A DNA stretch of 64,000 bases from contig PCDM01000018.1 of assembly GCA_002778215.1 (NCBI GenBank), positions 930,001 to 994,000 on the forward strand, read 5' to 3'. Position 1 is the stretch's first letter. Every line of letters starts with the position of its first letter. This document shows positions 41,301-55,586 of the stretch, in pieces. Source of the stretch: Esteya vermicola (taxonomy: Eukaryota > Ascomycota > Sordariomycetes > Ophiostomatales > Ophiostomataceae). A program made the position numbers and the translations under genes. The notes under the pieces were generated by a model. It made no database searches. It saw only the letters and a program-made list of their open reading frames with translations, and had not been told where the DNA came from.

Positions 41301-43385
41301 AGAAGTTATAATAGTAAACACTAGTAAAAACTAACACATCTTTATATATCTATCCACTACTACTAGTATAACGTCTAGCTTTTAATTACTATTAAAGACT
41401 AAAAAGAAACTAGTAATAAAATTTATTAACGCCTTTTACTAAGACCCTTTAAGAACTAGTAAAAGTTAAAACTAACTATATAGCTTATACTTTCTTAACT
41501 TAATAGTCTAGTATATATAACAAGTATATATAAATCCTTTAACGTCTACTTTAACGCCTATCTAAAAGTAGTAACAAAAGACTAAGTTCTTTATCCTTAT
41601 AATACTACTATATCTAGCTATCTTAGGCTTGTAACACTAATAAATAATTTTATATTATAGTACTTTTTAGACTAGTATAACTACTTGTCCTTTTTAACAA
41701 AGCAACCTTATAAAGTTTAAAGACTAACTTTAAAAATAGCTTATATAGTCTTAACAAGCCTTTTTTTTATTTAATAAATAAGTGTTTAATAATTAAGCTA
41801 CAAGAATAAGCTTATAAAATAAGATAAAAGGCTCTTTACTCTTCTTTAACCTTTTTTTAGTTGTAACTATAACTACTTACACTATAAACAACTACTAAGT
41901 ATACACACTTTAGTACTTTAACTAAGTTGTTCTTAAGTTAGCTATATTAACCGTTTTACTTAAGCTATTTATAATAAACTTAAACACCTACTCTTTATAA
42001 GAAGACAGGCTACCTAAGTTTTTTACAAGTTCTTTAAGGTCTTTTAAAATACTACTTCTTATAAAAGCTACAACCTTTTAATATAATAAAAACAAGTAAT
42101 TTATTTAATTCTACTCTTCTTTATAGTTAAAACAACGTAATAGGCTATTAGCTAGATTTTTATTACTTAAATAATACTTAATTTTAAAATTAAATAGTAA
42201 TAAATATATACACTAATGTATTTAGTAATAATTTAAATCTGTTTATTATAAGAACGCTTATAAATTAGTATAGTTAGTTAAAATCTTTATACTTTTAACC
42301 TCTTTTAAGTACTAACACTATTTCTTAAAAAATATAATAATTACTATTAACTCTTAATTAAGAGTATTATAGTACAGCTTTACACTTTTTAACTTTTAAG
42401 ACTAAAAAGCTACTAAATACTATATACCTATATTATCTAGTTAAAATAGTATTCTTACTAATATAAAAGTAAATATATTAGTCTTTATATAAACTAAGTG
42501 TTGTAAGTTATAGTATTTTAGTAATAACGCTTTTATAAACGCTTACTTTAGCTACTAAAATACTTAGTTCTTATAAGGCTTTTATAAAAGTTCTTTGAAC
42601 TTTCTACTTTTAACTAGCCCTTTTAAATATTTTATTAGTAGCTAGGCCTTATTAGTAAAATAGTAAATAAATTAGTAGTAAAAATTATAAAAACTAATAA
42701 ACACTTAAATATTATAGTAAGTCTTAGGCGTCTACTACTTTATAATCGTCTTAACTTGTATAAGGTTTATACAAACTTTATTAAGAAATAGTAAGAAGCC
42801 TAAAAAGGACACCTTCTTTTTATAGAACTAGTACTTTTTTTAATTAATAAACAGCTTTACTTTTCTTAGTTAATTTAACACTTACTTTAAATGCTTTATA
42901 TACTCCTCTTTATTTTTTTAAAAATTAAAATATTATTTAAGTAAATAATATAAACCTTGTTTACTAAGCCTTTAAACACCTTATAAATATAACTTTAAAA
43001 GGTTGTTAAAGCGTTAGTTAGCTTAAAAGGTATTACTAAATACTTATAGTAGCTATACTATGTCTTAAATATAGTCTTTTACTTATCTTTTTTATATATT
43101 TATATTCTACTAAATATATCCTTTATATTTATAGTTAAAAGAACTTTATAGCCTTTAGTCTTATTTAAAATCTTAGAAATTAAAAGTAAAAGGTATTAAT
43201 TTTTAACTATAATCTTATTTAGTTTATAGTAGTTAATATATAGTTGTAAAGTACTATTACATTTTAGTATAAAAAGAACTAAAAAGCCTATAAAGCTCTT
43301 TAAATCTTAAATTTATCCTTTTTATAGTGCCTTTTATAAGTACTTTTAAAGTATAATAAACTCCTTTTAAAATAAAGAGTATAGT

Positions 43386-43623
43386 TGTTACTAAATAATA
43401 CACTATAAATAAGAAATATCCTATAGTTTTAAATAAACAAGAATACAATCAACTTTACATTTATATATTTTTTACTAACATATAAGAATTACACAAAATT
43501 ATTAATATATTACAGTTATTTACTTTATTTATTTATTTCCTTTATTTAAAGTGTATATACTAAAGACAATATATAGTTGTTATTAGTGTATTTTCTTTTA
43601 TATTAATAAACTAGTGTATAATA
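43386..43623 (+). repeat. A2 5' LTR (238 bp)
   Basis: It begins TGTTACTAAATAATAC, the only family A LTR in the window that keeps its TG start, and ends GTGTATAATA. Confidence 0.92.
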
Positions 43624-46600
43624 AGTAGTAGTAACTTTTTTTATAGTTTAAGCTTGCTTATTATAAAAAGATTACTTACTATTATATATTATTTATAAAA
43701 AATATAAAAACCTGTGTATAGCTTAAGCTTGTTTATAATATATAGTAAATATTTAAATAAAGCAAGCTTTATCTCTTATTATAGGATATTTATACTTTTT
43801 TTAGTGTTAAAATAGCTTTTTTAAAAAGAATAATAATAGTTATAAACAGTTTAACTTTACTATTAAATTTACTTGTTTATACTTATACCTTTTAAAAAAG
43901 CTGTAATAAGAATAAAAAAAAGGAAAGAATTTAAAAACTTTAAGAATTTTTTTAATAGTAGTACTTTAAATAATAATATAGTGTTTAAAACCTTTTTATA
44001 AAGCACTTTTAAGAATATAATAATAATAGCTAGTTAAAAAATTATAAACAATTCTTTTACTACTACTATTAGTCTTTTTAGTATTAGTAAAGAAGATAAC
44101 TAATTAAGAAATTTATTAATATATAAAGTTACTCTTAAGCTAGGCTTAAAAAAAAAGTATTTACTAACCCTTTAAATTTAAAACGTAGAAAGAATATAGT
44201 AAAAGCCTACTTATTTAAAAACAAGCCTTTTTTTTCTACAACTATAGCCTACTCTTTATTTAAACAAGGCTAACATATAATTTTATAAAATTTTACTATT
44301 CTATTATTCTATAATAAGAATAGAATATTGTACGCCTTAAAAATACAATAATTTCTTAAATATAAAAAGATAAAGTAAATACACTATAAACTAAAGTAAA
44401 CTAACGTTTTAATTATAGTATTAACCCTTTAACTAATACTACTTATTAAAATAGTATAGTTATAAACTTATATATTAAAAACTATTATACTTTTTATATT
44501 AATAAGATAATTTTATATATTATTATAAACTAAAAAGAATTAATAAACTAAATAAGTATTAATATTCTAGTTATTTTCTACTATATATAAAACAACTATA
44601 CTTAAAGTAGTAGTATTATTATAATAAATATAAATATAAGTTATAATATAGTTAGTAATATACACTACCTTTAGTTATTAAGTATAATTTATCTAGTTTA
44701 TACTAAGACTATACTCTTACTTAAAAAAGCGTACTCTTATAAATAAGTATTTTACTAACTACTAACATTTTATTATAAGGTTAAGAACTAGTAAAAACAA
44801 ACTTAAACCTTTTTACTTAAAATAGCCTTAATCTAAAGCTTTTAACTAGTAATACTAATACTAACTAAGTAGTTATATTAGTGCTTAATATAATAAGTAA
44901 AATAAATTTTAATAAAGTAGCGTTTTAAGTAATATAAAATATTTAAAAAATAAGGTTTTTTTATTCTAATACTACTATAACTAAGTATAAAGAATAGTAC
45001 CTTTTTATATAAGGTAAATATATATATTATTATAATATAAAAGACTTCTTTTAAGTAGTAAATAAAGCGTTTAAATAAGACAATTTAAAAGTAAAATAAA
45101 AAACTATTTCTTAAAATATTTAAAAAAACCTTTATAAAAAAGTACTTACTTAGTACTAAAAGTAATTAAATAAATATAAACGTTAGTACCTTATATTAAA
45201 CTAATAATTTATAGTCTAAGCACTATATAAACAATTTACTATACATAGTACTAAAGTATAACAATAGCTTTAAAAACACGCCTTTACTAAGAAACTTTTA
45301 TAAAATAGTAAAAATCTTTACACTTTTATAATAAAGGTTATTTAGTATAATTATATATATAGTAATTAAGACAAAATTTAAAGTCTTAAGCGTGTGTATT
45401 TAAAGCTTTTCCTTGCCCTTTATACTATTATTTTTACCTTTTATAATAATACAACTATTAGTATTTATTTAAATTTATTATAAAACAAAGTATATATTTT
45501 AAAAGAAGCTTAAAAGTTAAAGACTATAAAAAAAGATAAAAAAGTATACTTTATAAATATAAATAATAAAGATAAGAACGCTTATTAAAATTAACAAGAT
45601 AATTAGTATAAATTAGCCTATAAAAATAAAAAAGATAGATTTAAATATAAAAACACTTACTATAGTAATTTATATAAGTAATAGTATAACTTAAATATAA
45701 TTAAACAGTTATATAAGTTATATAATTTCTTATATAAAAAAAACTCTCTTTTTTTATAAACTAAAAACTAAAACTCTCTTTTTTTTTATTAAACCTTATT
45801 TACTTAAATATAACTATTTTTAAACACTACCTTTTACTAAACAATTTACAACTATTATATAAATAAAACAAAGTTTAAAATAATATTTATAATAAGTATA
45901 ACTATAATATTATAAAAAATCCTTTACTTTAATAATTTTATTAATTTATACTATAATAAGTATATATATTTTACTTATTAAACCTTAATACTAATAAAAT
46001 ATGTATTATATATATAAACAATAATAATTTTTATAATAAAATAAAGTAGTTTATAAATAAAGGATATTTTCTTAATAATATTATTATAAAATTAACTATT
46101 TAGTAAAAACTACTTATAATAAATATATAAGAAGATAGTTACTATTATAAAGAAATATACTATATAGTAACGCTTTAGTTAAAAAAGCCTACCTTTATTA
46201 AAATAAGAATTAATAAACTAAACGTCTTTTTTTTTAAAAGTCTGCTTTTTATAGTAAACACTAGCCTAATACTAGTAAAAGATTTATATTAAAATTATAG
46301 TTGTATATATTTTTAAGTATATATACATTTTTTATTAAATAAAAAAGACGTATTTTATTATTTTAATATTAAAACTAGTAATAATATAGTTAGTAAAGTA
46401 TTTCTTAATAAATATAACAACTATATTAATTTTATAAACTATAATAAACAAGTTAATAATATTAAAAGCTTATTATAAATTTAATAGTAAGCTATATATA
46501 TAACGTATTTACTTAGTTAAATATAATATAAATATATATATAGTATATTTTATATTACTACTAATATTATTAATAAACTTAAACTAAATTTACTTATTAA

Positions 46601-49600
46601 TATAAAAAATATATACGCCTTTAGTACTAAAATTAATATTAAAAAAAAACTATTATTTTTTATAAAATTAAAAGCTTACTTATTTATAAATAAACGTAAA
46701 AACTTTAAACTTATATCTATATTCTAATTAAAAAAGACACTATTATACTATTTATAATAAATATATTTATAACTATATAATACTTTAAATTATATTAAAC
46801 TACTATTTATAACGTATAAAAAATAGTAGTAGACTATATCTTTATTAAAGTAAAAAGTTATCTTTTTAATATAGTACTTAAATTATCTTTATTCTATATA
46901 GTTATAATAAATAATATAATAATAAAACTACTAGTTATTTAAAAAAACGCTTTTTTTAATAAAATTTTTAAAATAAATAATATATAAGACAATTTATATA
47001 TTAACTAGAAAAAAGTATAGTATTTTATATTTACTTAAACTACTATAAAAAAAGAAAATTTAAAGCTAAATTATATATATACTAGTATTTTAGTATATAA
47101 ATTATAAAAACTAAAAAATGTTTTATTTAAAATAAATATTAATAAAGTAATAGTTTATATATAAAACGTTAACTATAGTTAAAAGTTATATACACTTTTT
47201 TAAAAATTTTAATAGCTTTTTATAAATAAAGGTATTATACTTATACTAAAAAATTAAAAAATATATATTAACTTACTTAATAATTAATAGTAAATTAAAG
47301 CTACTATAAAGAAATATTTCTTTAGTATATATAATAAATAAGTAATAAACAACACTTTTAACCTTTTTTATACTAATAAAAAACTTAAATAAATATTAAA
47401 CTTTATATTTATTATATATTTTATTTTTATAATATATTATAAGAATACTATAAAAAATCCTACTAAAAAAAGATAAATAATTATTAATATATAACTATTA
47501 AATTATTTATATATACTTAATATTTATCCGCTTTTTAACTAATAAAATATTATAAAAAAAATATATAAATATTGTTTTTTCTTTAACTTAAATACTACTA
47601 CCTTTTTTTATAATTATTTATTTTTTATAATTACTATAATTATATAGTAATTATTAGTAAATATAGCTTTAAAAGATTAAATATAGTACTTATAAAATTT
47701 TAAAATTTACTAACGTTTATATAATAATTTATAAATAAACTTTTTTAAAACTATTATAGTTTTATTAGTATATATATTAATAATATTATAATTTTTAACT
47801 ATATAATAAAAAAATATTTTAAGTACTTATATACTATTTTTAAAATACTTAATAAAATATAGCTTTAAATATTAAAAAAGAAGATATTTTTTAAATTTTT
47901 TATAATTTAACTTTTTAAATATAAGGTTAATAAAACTAGTATTTATAAAACTAATAATTATATTACTACTTTTAAAGATATAAAAATACTTAATAATCTT
48001 AATAATTTTAATATATATTTAAATATAGTTAAATTTCTTTATACTAGAATATTATAGTATAATATTAAATTATAACTACTATAAAAATAAAAAATAGTTT
48101 TTTAAAAAAAAGGAAAAAATAATAGTAGTCTTATTAATAAGATAAAAAAAGTATAAAAAAAAAGAGTAAGTAGTAAACTTATATTTAAACTTATAAATTA
48201 AGAATATAAGTTATTTTATATACTATAAAAACACTTTTATAAGTAAATATAGTTATATTACTATAATTTAATAATTATACTATTTATTAAGCTTAACGTT
48301 TATAAAAAAGTATATAGTTTTTATATATTTTAACTTAACAACGTTTAAAATAAAATTTTTATTTTTAGTAAAGATATTTTATAATACTACTACTATTTAA
48401 TTCTTTTTATATTATATACTACTAATAATTAAAAAAAACTATATAAATTAATAAAAGTAGAAATTGTTATATATATTTAAGTTAAAGTTAAGCTTTATAA
48501 AATAATTTAGTTTAATTAATATTTAGTAAATTTTATTATAAACTATATACTATTAAAAAAAATTATTATATATATATTACTTAAAACACTAGATTTTAAT
48601 AAAGTAAATATTAAGCTTATAACTATAATAAATTACTTTTTATAGTTTTAACTTAATATTTTTTATATCTTTAGTATAGTAAACATTGTTCTTAACGCCC
48701 TTTTTTAACTTCTTATATAAGTAAAAAAACGTATAAACTTAAATAAAAGTATATTAAAAAATATTTACTTTATAACTAATAAAAACAGCTTTAAATATTA
48801 TACTAATATACTTTAAGGCCTAAAATATTTCTATTAGTATAAAGTAAATAAATTTATATATTAAAATAAAGTATATAGTAAAAGTTATATATAAATATAC
48901 TTTATTATTAAATAATATATTATTAAAAAGTACTTTATAAACTATATACTTAAACTAATATATTTAACTTTATAAGATTAACTTTATAGTATATAAAAAA
49001 GCTGCTTTTTATTTAAACTATAATATATTATAAATAATTTCCTTTATTATATATAGTTTATAAAATATTCTTAGTTAACTATTTTTAAAATTTATATAAA
49101 AATACTTTTTAATAAAGTTTATAATAAAATATACTATTTTAATAAAGCTTAAATATAGTATAATCTTAAAAATATCTTTATTTTATACTTATTAAAAATA
49201 ATTTAAAAATATATTTAATACTATAAATTATACTATATTAATTAAATAAACTATAAGCTATTTAATAAGAAATTATATAATATTTATAACGTTGTTACAC
49301 TTTTTTATATAATTATTATAAACTTTATTACTAACTTATTAAAAGTTATAGTAATTAGTATAGTATAGTAAATACTTAAACACAACTACTATAACGTACT
49401 TATTATAGTATTATATAAATTTTTAAAGAAAACTATACTACTACTAAAATAAAAAGTATATACTATTAAATAATAAGCTTATATCCTTTTTTATAGTTTT
49501 TTTCTTTATAACTAAAAACTATTAATAAATATTGTTTTTAATTATAATTTTAAATTTATATTAGTACTATAGTATAAGATTTTCTATCTTTTTAAAACGT

Positions 49601-52157
49601 TATTTACGTTTTTTATAACTTACTACTTTTAAACAAATAGTCTATTAAAAAAGAAAAATTAAACTATAAAAATTATAATAAAATATTTTATATATAGTAA
49701 TTTAAATAAGCTATAAATAAACTTACTTTCTATCTTATAACACTATTTAAATAACACTTATACTATAGCTATTAAAACATTACTAAATTAGCTACTTTAT
49801 AATATTTAATCTAAATTTTTTATAAACTTTATTATAAAATATTTATTTATAGCTTTAAATTCTACTATATAGGCTATACTATAATAACAACGTTTTTATA
49901 AAGTAAAAGAACTTATTAATATTACTAATATATTAATAAAACTTAAATATAATAATAAACACTCTTTTATCTTATTTAATCTAAGTAATATAGTATACTT
50001 ACGTTTATATTATAAATATTACCTACTAAAAAACCCTTTATAAAAATAGTTCTTATAGTATACTAGCCTATTTATAATAAAAAGACAAGTTAAAAGCTAA
50101 GTGTATTAGTTAAATTTCTTAATATTATAAAAAGTATATTTAATTATATTTATAGCCTAGCTTTATAAGCTAAAGTAAGATAAGAATAAATTTAAGTATA
50201 AAGTGCCTTTATTAAAGCTAATTTATATTAATAAAAATTTAAAAAATAATAAATTTAAAGTTAAACGTATTATAAATTACTATATTTTAAAAAAAAACGC
50301 TTTATTATTTTAATTCTTTATTTAATAAATAAGATATTTCTTTATAAATAATTAATAGTTAATATAAACTTCTTTTTTATTAAGTATAAAAGACTTATTT
50401 AATAAATATAAATAAAAGTATTTAAAAATTAAATAATAATTACTTTAAGCTTAAAACCTTTAAGAAGTATAATTTATTATATTTTTTTACTATATAATAA
50501 GTAAGTAAATTTAATATACTACTTTTATTTATTTTCTTACTTTTTTATTTTTATAATTTTAGTAAAAAACGCTAGTTATTTATAATAACACGCTTTATTT
50601 ACTTATTTACACTTTTATATTTAAATTAAATAAATAAAGATTTCTTTTTAAATAAAGGAAAAAATAGTATAAAAATAAATAAAAACTTTTTAACTTTATA
50701 TTTATTTTATCTACTTTTATTATTTATAAATTAATTATATTACTATTAAGATTTCTATTTAAAATTAATTAACTATTATATACTTTCTTTCTACACTTTT
50801 TTATAAAAGCTCTTATAAGCTATATTTTTTAGTTTAATAAGAAATTTTATATTAAATAACTACTATACCTTTAAAAAAAAGTTACTACTAACTTTTTTAT
50901 ATAATATATATAGTTATAACCTAGTACTTATAAGCTTAATAAAGACTAATAAAAACAAAAAGCTTATAGCCCTTATAATTAAGCGGCTAAAATACTACTT
51001 TATAAACGTATAAAAGAAATATATAAATTACAACCTTTATTAAAAGCTATAAAGAATAGTTTTTAAAATATTTAATAAAAAAAACGTATAGTATAATTAG
51101 ATTTTATAAGTACTAATATACTAATAAATCTTAAAAACTATTACTTATTATAAAAAGGCTATTAATAATAGTAAGAACCTTATAATTAAGCTATTACTAT
51201 ACTAAAAGATTTTATACTATTACGTTTTTATAAAAAAGCTGCTTAAAAGTATTTAGTACTAAATAAAGTACTAGTTAAAAGTATACTAACTCTTTTTTTT
51301 AATAAAAAAAGTAATTTTTAACCTATTTATAAAGTAAAGATTCCTTTATATAAAGATATATATAAGAAAGATAAGTTAACAACGTCTACTAATACACCTA
51401 CAACTCTTTAGTTTGTTAGAAATCCTAATAGAATACTTTTTTCCTAAGACTTTAAAAGTTTGTAAAGAAAGGCTTTAAAAACAAGCCTTAAAAAAAAGTA
51501 AAAAGAAGCTATATTATAAATTATTAAGTTGTTTATAAGCTTTAAGAAAGAGACTAAGCAAGCGCTACACACTCTCTATAATAACTTCTACGTAAAACGG
51601 ACAGCCTATTAAAAGCTTAAAAAAGAATTTTATACATTTAAAAAAAAGGTTAAAAAGGAAATAAATACGCTAACTATTAATAAGCGCCTTATCTTAAAGC
51701 CGGATTTACGCCTTAAAGCAGTAAAGAAACTACGCTATAAAGAACTCTTAGTACTTAACCTTGCCCTTAGTACGTTTAAAAATCTAATAAAGCTAATAAT
51801 TATAAAGGACGTTAATATTAAGGAAATTCCTTATAATATAAGTAAGACTATAACAAAGACTAAGTTTAACAAGGCTCTTTAAAAGATAGAGTACTAGTAA
51901 ATTTCTAATATAATAGTAAATAAGTGTAATATATATAAGTATAAGAAAAAATATAAAAAGTAAAAAAAAAAAAAATTAAAAAATTCTTATAAAAATACAA
52001 AAAACAAAGTATAAATAAAACAGAATTCTACTTCTTTATAGGCTTTTTAACCGTTTACTTATTTATATACAATATATAATATATAATAAAAAAAAAAAAA
52101 AAAGGTAAAAGTTGGCCTAAATTAAAGACAATAAAATTTTACCTTACTCTAAGCACT

Positions 52158-52395
52158 TATTATTAAACAATACACTATAAATAGGAAATATTCTATAGTT
52201 TTAAATAGACAAGAATACAACTAACTTTACATCTATATATTTTTCACTAATATATAAGAATTACACAGAATTATTAACATATTATAGTTATTTGCTTTAT
52301 TTGTTTATTTCTTTTATTTAGAGTGTATACACTAAGGACGACATATAGTTGTTATTAGTGTATTTCCTCTTACGTTAGTAAACTAGCGCGTAATA
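52158..52395 (+). repeat. A2 3' LTR (238 bp)
   Basis: It begins TATTATTAAACAATAC and ends CTAGCGCGTAATA. A run of about 16 A bases at 52088-52103 lies some 55 bp upstream; it is not adjacent enough to be called the polypurine tract. Confidence 0.92.
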
Positions 52396-54380
52396 ATAGT
52401 CCTTTATACAATAATTACGTTTTAAGTAGTAGATTAATTATATAGTTTACACCTTAGTAAATTAGTAGGCTAGCAGTATTCTTTATAAAGAATATATTCT
52501 TATATTTATAAAGCTTAAGTAGTATTTTTATAGGCCCTTTAAGGTCCTTTTAAGACTCTTTATTTAAAAGATTAATAAATTCCTTTACTTATACTAATAT
52601 ATAATAAGTAGTAGTATTTATTACACCTTTTTAAAAAGTCTTTACTAGTTTAACCTTTAATTTATAAAACTACTACTTTTTACTAGTAAAATATAATAAT
52701 ATCTTCTTATTTAATAAAGTTAATATACTTAAAAGTATTAATATATTACTATTAGTATAGTCTAGTCTTATATAATAACAAGTAATCTACTATTCTTTTT
52801 AGTTAGTGTTTAGTAGTTAAATTATAACTACTTATATATTATAAACTTATAGTTTTAAGTTATTAAGTACTTATATAAGTAGTAAAAGCCTTATAAACTT
52901 TAATAAGCCTAGTACTTTTATAAATTTTTAGTCTACTATATTAATCTTACTATTATAGTTTAAATTAATAAATATAAAGTAATTATTACTTATAATAACT
53001 TATCCTTTTATTTATAGCCTTTTACTAACTAAAACTAAGTTTAACAACTTTAAAGTGTTCTTTTAAAGGCTGTTTAAGCTTTTCCTTTACTCTTACTCTT
53101 TTTACTCTTATTATTAAAGTTATTAACAACTTTAGTTAAGTTAACTTATAAATTTTTCTTTATTAGCTTACTAGCTAATTTATTAAAATATATAAGTAAA
53201 ATATAGCCTTTTTTACTATAGTAGAAGTACTTAATATTAGTATTACTTAACTTAATACAACGTTTTAAGCTAGTCTTGTTTATAAACTACTTAAAACTTT
53301 AAGCTTTAAAAGCTTTTTATTAAAAGCTTAAATACTTCTTTTTTAGTTTTTTAATAAAAGTCTTCTTTTCCTTTTTTATATTAAACATAGTTCTCTTATA
53401 TTACTTTAAGAAGCTATTCTTCTATAGTTAATTTATACGCTTTAACACTTAGTGTTAATTAGTAGTATAAGTTATACCTTTTATAGCTAAGTTGTGTTTA
53501 ATTTTATTATTTAAACTTATATAGGCTATAACTATTATAAAATTTTTAAATAAAGGACTAATTTTCTCTTTTAACAAGCTTATATATATATAGTAGTTAC
53601 TAAAGCTTTATTCTATTAGTTAGTATAATTTATTTAAATATATTACTACAATACTAAATAAATTTTCTAATTCTAACGTTAACGTGTTTAACTAAGCGTT
53701 AAAGACGTCTTAAAAGCGTAAGCTTAGTACACGCTTCTAGTTTAGTAGTATATTAAAATACTACTTTTAGTAAATAAGAAATACTTTGTCTATAAGCTAA
53801 AGCGCTATATTAATTTTATTAATATCTTAAAAGTACTAGCAAGGCACTAATTTAAACATACGCCTTATTACTTTACACTACTTTTATTATTATAAATACA
53901 TTAATAAATCTTTATATTTTTTAAATAGCTCTAACTTTAAATTACGCGCTTAACTACTAGCTTTTAATAGTGCTTAACTACTAATATACAACAAGGCTAT
54001 AAAAGCCGTGTCTTTACTTTTAAAATTGTCTAAGTTTAGCTTTTAGACTTTAAAAGCACCTTACAAGTCCTTTACTAATAGTTGTATTATATATATAGGC
54101 ATAGTCTTCTTATTTCTACTATTTAATTTAGCTTATAGTTATACTACTTCTATATATATTATAAGTAATTATTAAAGGCGTGTTTAATAAGCCTTTAATT
54201 TAGCTAATTTAACTATTATTTTATTATTTATAAATATTATTTTAATTAGTATAAACCTTATTAAGCTCTTAAGTAATACTTATATAACTTTTATTATTTT
54301 TAAAGCCTTTAAAATAATTAATAATTAAATTATTATAAAAAAAGAATTCTTTTAAATAATTATTATAAAGAGTTTATTAA

Positions 54381-54796
54381 TATAAAAGTATTTATAAAGT
54401 TAGTACTATACACTACTATAACTAAGTAAAAAATAATATTAACTTTATAATAATTAAATTATATATATATAAATATATAAAAATAAGAATAAACTTTTAT
54501 CCTTTTTATTAAAAAGGAGTATAGTAGTACTATATAAATATAAAAGATGTTTATTAGTCTACTTATTTCTAGCTAATTATAAAGAGCGCTTAAAGACCTT
54601 TTAAGGTTTACTCTTAGTATCTTAGAATAGCTTACTACTATTTTATTCCTTAGCTAATTATAGTAAGACGCTAGTAGATTAAACATCTAACTAATTACAG
54701 GATAACCTTGTAGGGACCCTAGACGGTCTGTGTACAGTGCCTTGACTACGCTTAGTTATATAGTATTTATAAGTAATTCTTGTTAAAACTATAATA
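54381..54796 (-). repeat. D2 5' LTR (416 bp)
   Basis: It is collinear with 37923-38338 but keeps CpG, CpA and TpG sites in its last 130 bp (54660-54780). D1 leader sequence resumes right after it at 54797. Confidence 0.88.
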
Positions 54797-55167
54797 ATTT
54801 TTACCTTTAAAATTATTTAAGTTTAGCTTTTAAACCTTAAAGGCACTTTATAAGTCTTTTATTAATAGTTATATTATATATATAAGTATAGTCTTTTTAT
54901 TTATACTATTTAATTTGGCTTATAACTATACTACTTTTATATATACTATAAATAATTATTAAAAGTATATTTAATAAGCCTTTAATATAACTAATTTAAC
55001 TATTATTTTATTATTTATAAATATTGTTTTAATTAGTATATACTATATAAAGTCTTTAAGTAATACTTATATAACTCTTATTATTTTTAAAGCCTTAAAA
55101 ATAATTAGTAATTTAGTTATTATAAAAAAAGAATTCTTTTAAATAGTTAATAAAAAGAATTTATTAA

Positions 55168-55586
55168 TATAATAGTATTTATAAGATTAGTACTATATAC
55201 TACTATAACTAAGTAAAAAATAATATTAACTTTATAATAACTAAATTATATATATATATATATATAACTAAAAATAAAAATAAAATTTTATTCTTTTTAT
55301 TAAAAAAAGGTATAGTAGTACTATATAAATATAAAAAATACTTATTAGTCTACTTAATCTAGCTAATTATAAAAAGCGCTTAAGGACCCTTTAAAGTCTA
55401 CTTTTAGTATCTTAAAATAGCTTACTACTATCCTATTCTCTAGCTAATTATAGTAGAGCGCTAGTAGATTAAATATCTAGTTACTTATAGAGGGACTATA
55501 CAGGGACCCTGGACGGTCCGTGTACGGTGCCTTAACTACGCTTAGTTATACGGCGTTTGTAAGTGATTCTTGTTAAAACTGTAATA
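55168..55586 (-). repeat. D1 5' LTR (419 bp)
   Basis: It begins TATAATAGTATTT and ends AACTGTAATA. Its left part is heavily RIP-mutated and includes a (TA)n run at about 55248-55266. Its right 110 bp, facing CCR4, are nearly unmutated (GGACGGTCCGTGTACGGTGC at 55512-55531). Right flank is TATAA; the partner LTR is lost. Confidence 0.87.

Larger units (their letters stand above)
43386..52395 (+). mobile_element. Family A Gypsy-type retroelement A2, full length, inserted in D2
   Basis: A2 is 9010 bp with 238 bp LTRs and a perfect 5 bp duplication ATAGT (43381-43385, 52396-52400). D1 shows the empty site near 26708. The reverse-transcriptase block at 47773-47793 reads YINNIII, aspartates lost. 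Downstream of pol, the frame at about 51615-51877 stays open for roughly 85 codons despite RIP and encodes a lysine- and leucine-rich segment (for example RLKAVKKLRYKELLVLNLAL). The same segment, with stops, occurs in A1 at about 36570-36775. The element is dead. Confidence 0.92.
37923..54796 (-). mobile_element. Family D Gypsy-type element D2, full length, inserted in D1
   Basis: D2 has two 416 bp LTRs, at 37923-38338 (3') and 54381-54796 (5'). They are flanked by the 5 bp duplication ATTTT (37918-37922, 54797-54801). The minus-strand reverse-transcriptase active site at 42923-42943 reads YLNNILI. Between it and the 5' LTR sit gag/protease remnants, and downstream (about 38340-42700) RNase H/integrase and 3' sequence. 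A2 is inserted at 43386-52395; without it D2 is about 7.9 kb. The 39000-42700 part is less mutated and strongly C-over-G biased, showing RIP mainly on the minus strand. Confidence 0.88.
26098..55586 (-). mobile_element. Family D Gypsy-type element D1, host of the whole nest
   Basis: D1 survives as three pieces: 26098-27703, 37288-37922 and 54797-55586. They are separated by A1 and D2 insertions. Its minus-strand reverse-transcriptase active site at 26251-26271 reads YLNNILI with both catalytic aspartates turned to asparagine. The following sequence still resembles the Gypsy E-x-H-x-x-H region. The 5' LTR is at the right end (55168-55586). The left end stops inside pol at about 26098, so the 3' half and 3' LTR are missing. 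Net retained length is about 3.0 kb, matching the corresponding part of D2. Nesting makes D1 the oldest element here. Confidence 0.8.

Noticed and set aside
43257..43448. 63-codon minus-strand reading frame
   Set aside because: It crosses the junction between D2 and the A2 LTR and is made of AT-rich repeat sequence, so it is a chance frame.
54010..55586. Apparent 0.78 kb direct tandem duplication
   Set aside because: The two units are the 5' ends of D2 and D1. The ATTTT duplication at 37918 and 54797 shows they are brought together by insertion of D2 into D1, not by tandem duplication.
26098..55586. Regional centromere
   Set aside because: RIP-mutated nested retroelements are compatible with a centromere, but two active genes within 31 kb and no specific signal make this unsupported; CENP-A mapping would be decisive.
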